Shown here one piece after another: positions 63,889-64,000 of a DNA stretch of 64,000 bases. The notes under the pieces were generated by a model, which saw only the letters and a program-made list of their open reading frames with translations, was not told the DNA's origin and made no database searches. Within the stretch, counting starts at the first letter, position 1; every line of letters begins with the position of its first letter. Origin of the DNA: Halodesulfovibrio marinisediminis DSM 17456 (GTDB taxonomy: Bacteria; Desulfobacterota; Desulfovibrionia; Desulfovibrionales; Desulfovibrionaceae). The stretch is from assembly GCF_900129975.1 (NCBI RefSeq), contig NZ_FSRG01000006.1, positions 578,299 to 642,298 of the forward strand. Reading direction: 5' to 3'. The position numbers were made by a program, and so were the translations under genes.

Positions 63889-63898
63889 GAAATAAATC

Positions 63899-64000
63899 TT
63901 GGCAGCGACCTACTTTCCCACAGGCTCCCCTGCAGTATCATCGGCGATGGTCGGCTTAACTTCCGAGTTCGGAATGGGATCGGGTGTACCCCAACCTCCA
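63899..64000 (-). rRNA. rrf: 5S ribosomal RNA (5' part beyond window)
   Basis: About 102 bases of the 3' portion on the minus strand are visible, with the conserved CCCATTCCGAACTCGGAAG segment and 3' end near GTCGCTGCCAAG. The first ~15-20 bases and the rest of the rRNA operon lie to the right, outside the window. Orientation points to 16S-23S-5S transcription from right to left. Confidence 0.96.

Larger units (their letters stand above)
63259..63898. other. Intergenic region between thioredoxin cluster and rRNA operon, 640 bases
   Basis: Contains a hairpin CAGAATAT/ATATTCTG (63273-63295), the cluster terminator at 63347-63379 and two rrn terminators (63791-63823, 63854-63888). No convincing gene in between; an open frame at 63421-63708 lacks a ribosome-binding site. 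Confidence 0.6.

Overview
The window looks like chromosomal core DNA from a Gram-negative anaerobe of the Desulfovibrionaceae, perhaps a marine, moderate-GC lineage such as Halodesulfovibrio. This rests on an outer-membrane LPS assembly protein (LptD), several sigma-54 activators, a TRAP transporter, a selenocysteine UGA codon, homoserine dehydrogenase followed by an ApgM-type enzyme, and an unusual thioredoxin locus. No phage, IS element, CRISPR array or tRNA was recognised. A 5S rRNA enters from the right edge, so an rrn operon lies just outside.

Layout. 0-2.6 kb: polar amino-acid ABC transporter (binding protein, permease, ATPase cut by the left edge) and a small zinc-ribbon protein. 3.1-4.5 kb: an MtaD/SsnA-like amidohydrolase. 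4.7-8.9 kb: an RND efflux pump and its lipoprotein adaptor, divergent from a GAF/sigma-54 activator at 9.3-10.9 kb. 11-12.5 kb: a peroxiredoxin-like selenoprotein and a HAD hydrolase. 12.6-21.6 kb: a hybrid histidine kinase with an amino-acid-binding periplasmic domain, a divergent NtrC-type regulator, and a TRAP transporter plus L-serine dehydratase operon preceded by a good sigma-54 promoter and tandem upstream motifs. 22.4-25.8 kb: periplasmic beta-carbonic anhydrase and LptD. 26.2-28.7 kb: rpsF-rpsR-rplI-dnaB. 28.9-41 kb: a diguanylate cyclase, an OYE-family reductase, RarD-like and EamA transporters, several proteins of unknown function, an AlaX-like protein and PanB. 41.4-43.3 kb: HtpG. 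43.9-45.4 kb: two small proteins, one behind a Fur-family-like palindrome. 45.7-49.4 kb: aminotransferase-hom-apgM. 49.3-56.3 kb (minus strand): REC-PAS-histidine kinase, RecD2, AroC, UspA, shikimate kinase and a YkgJ-like protein. 56.5-63.3 kb: MltA, then a tight cluster of NhaC antiporter, sulfatase-fold hydrolase with Thr at the catalytic Cys position, Crp/Fnr regulator, CPHC thioredoxin, a thioredoxin-reductase-like flavoprotein without the NADPH motif, and a thioredoxin-fold protein without CxxC.

How the genes fit together. The clearest proposed circuit is amino-acid sensing by the kinase, activation of the sigma-54 regulator, transcription of the TRAP-sdaA operon, uptake of a hydroxylated amino acid (probably serine) and deamination to pyruvate. 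The most unusual gene is the peroxiredoxin-like selenoprotein, where an in-frame UGA replaces the first Cys of a CPYC motif and is followed at once by a SECIS-like hairpin. The most unusual cluster is the nhaC-to-thioredoxin group at 58-63.3 kb.
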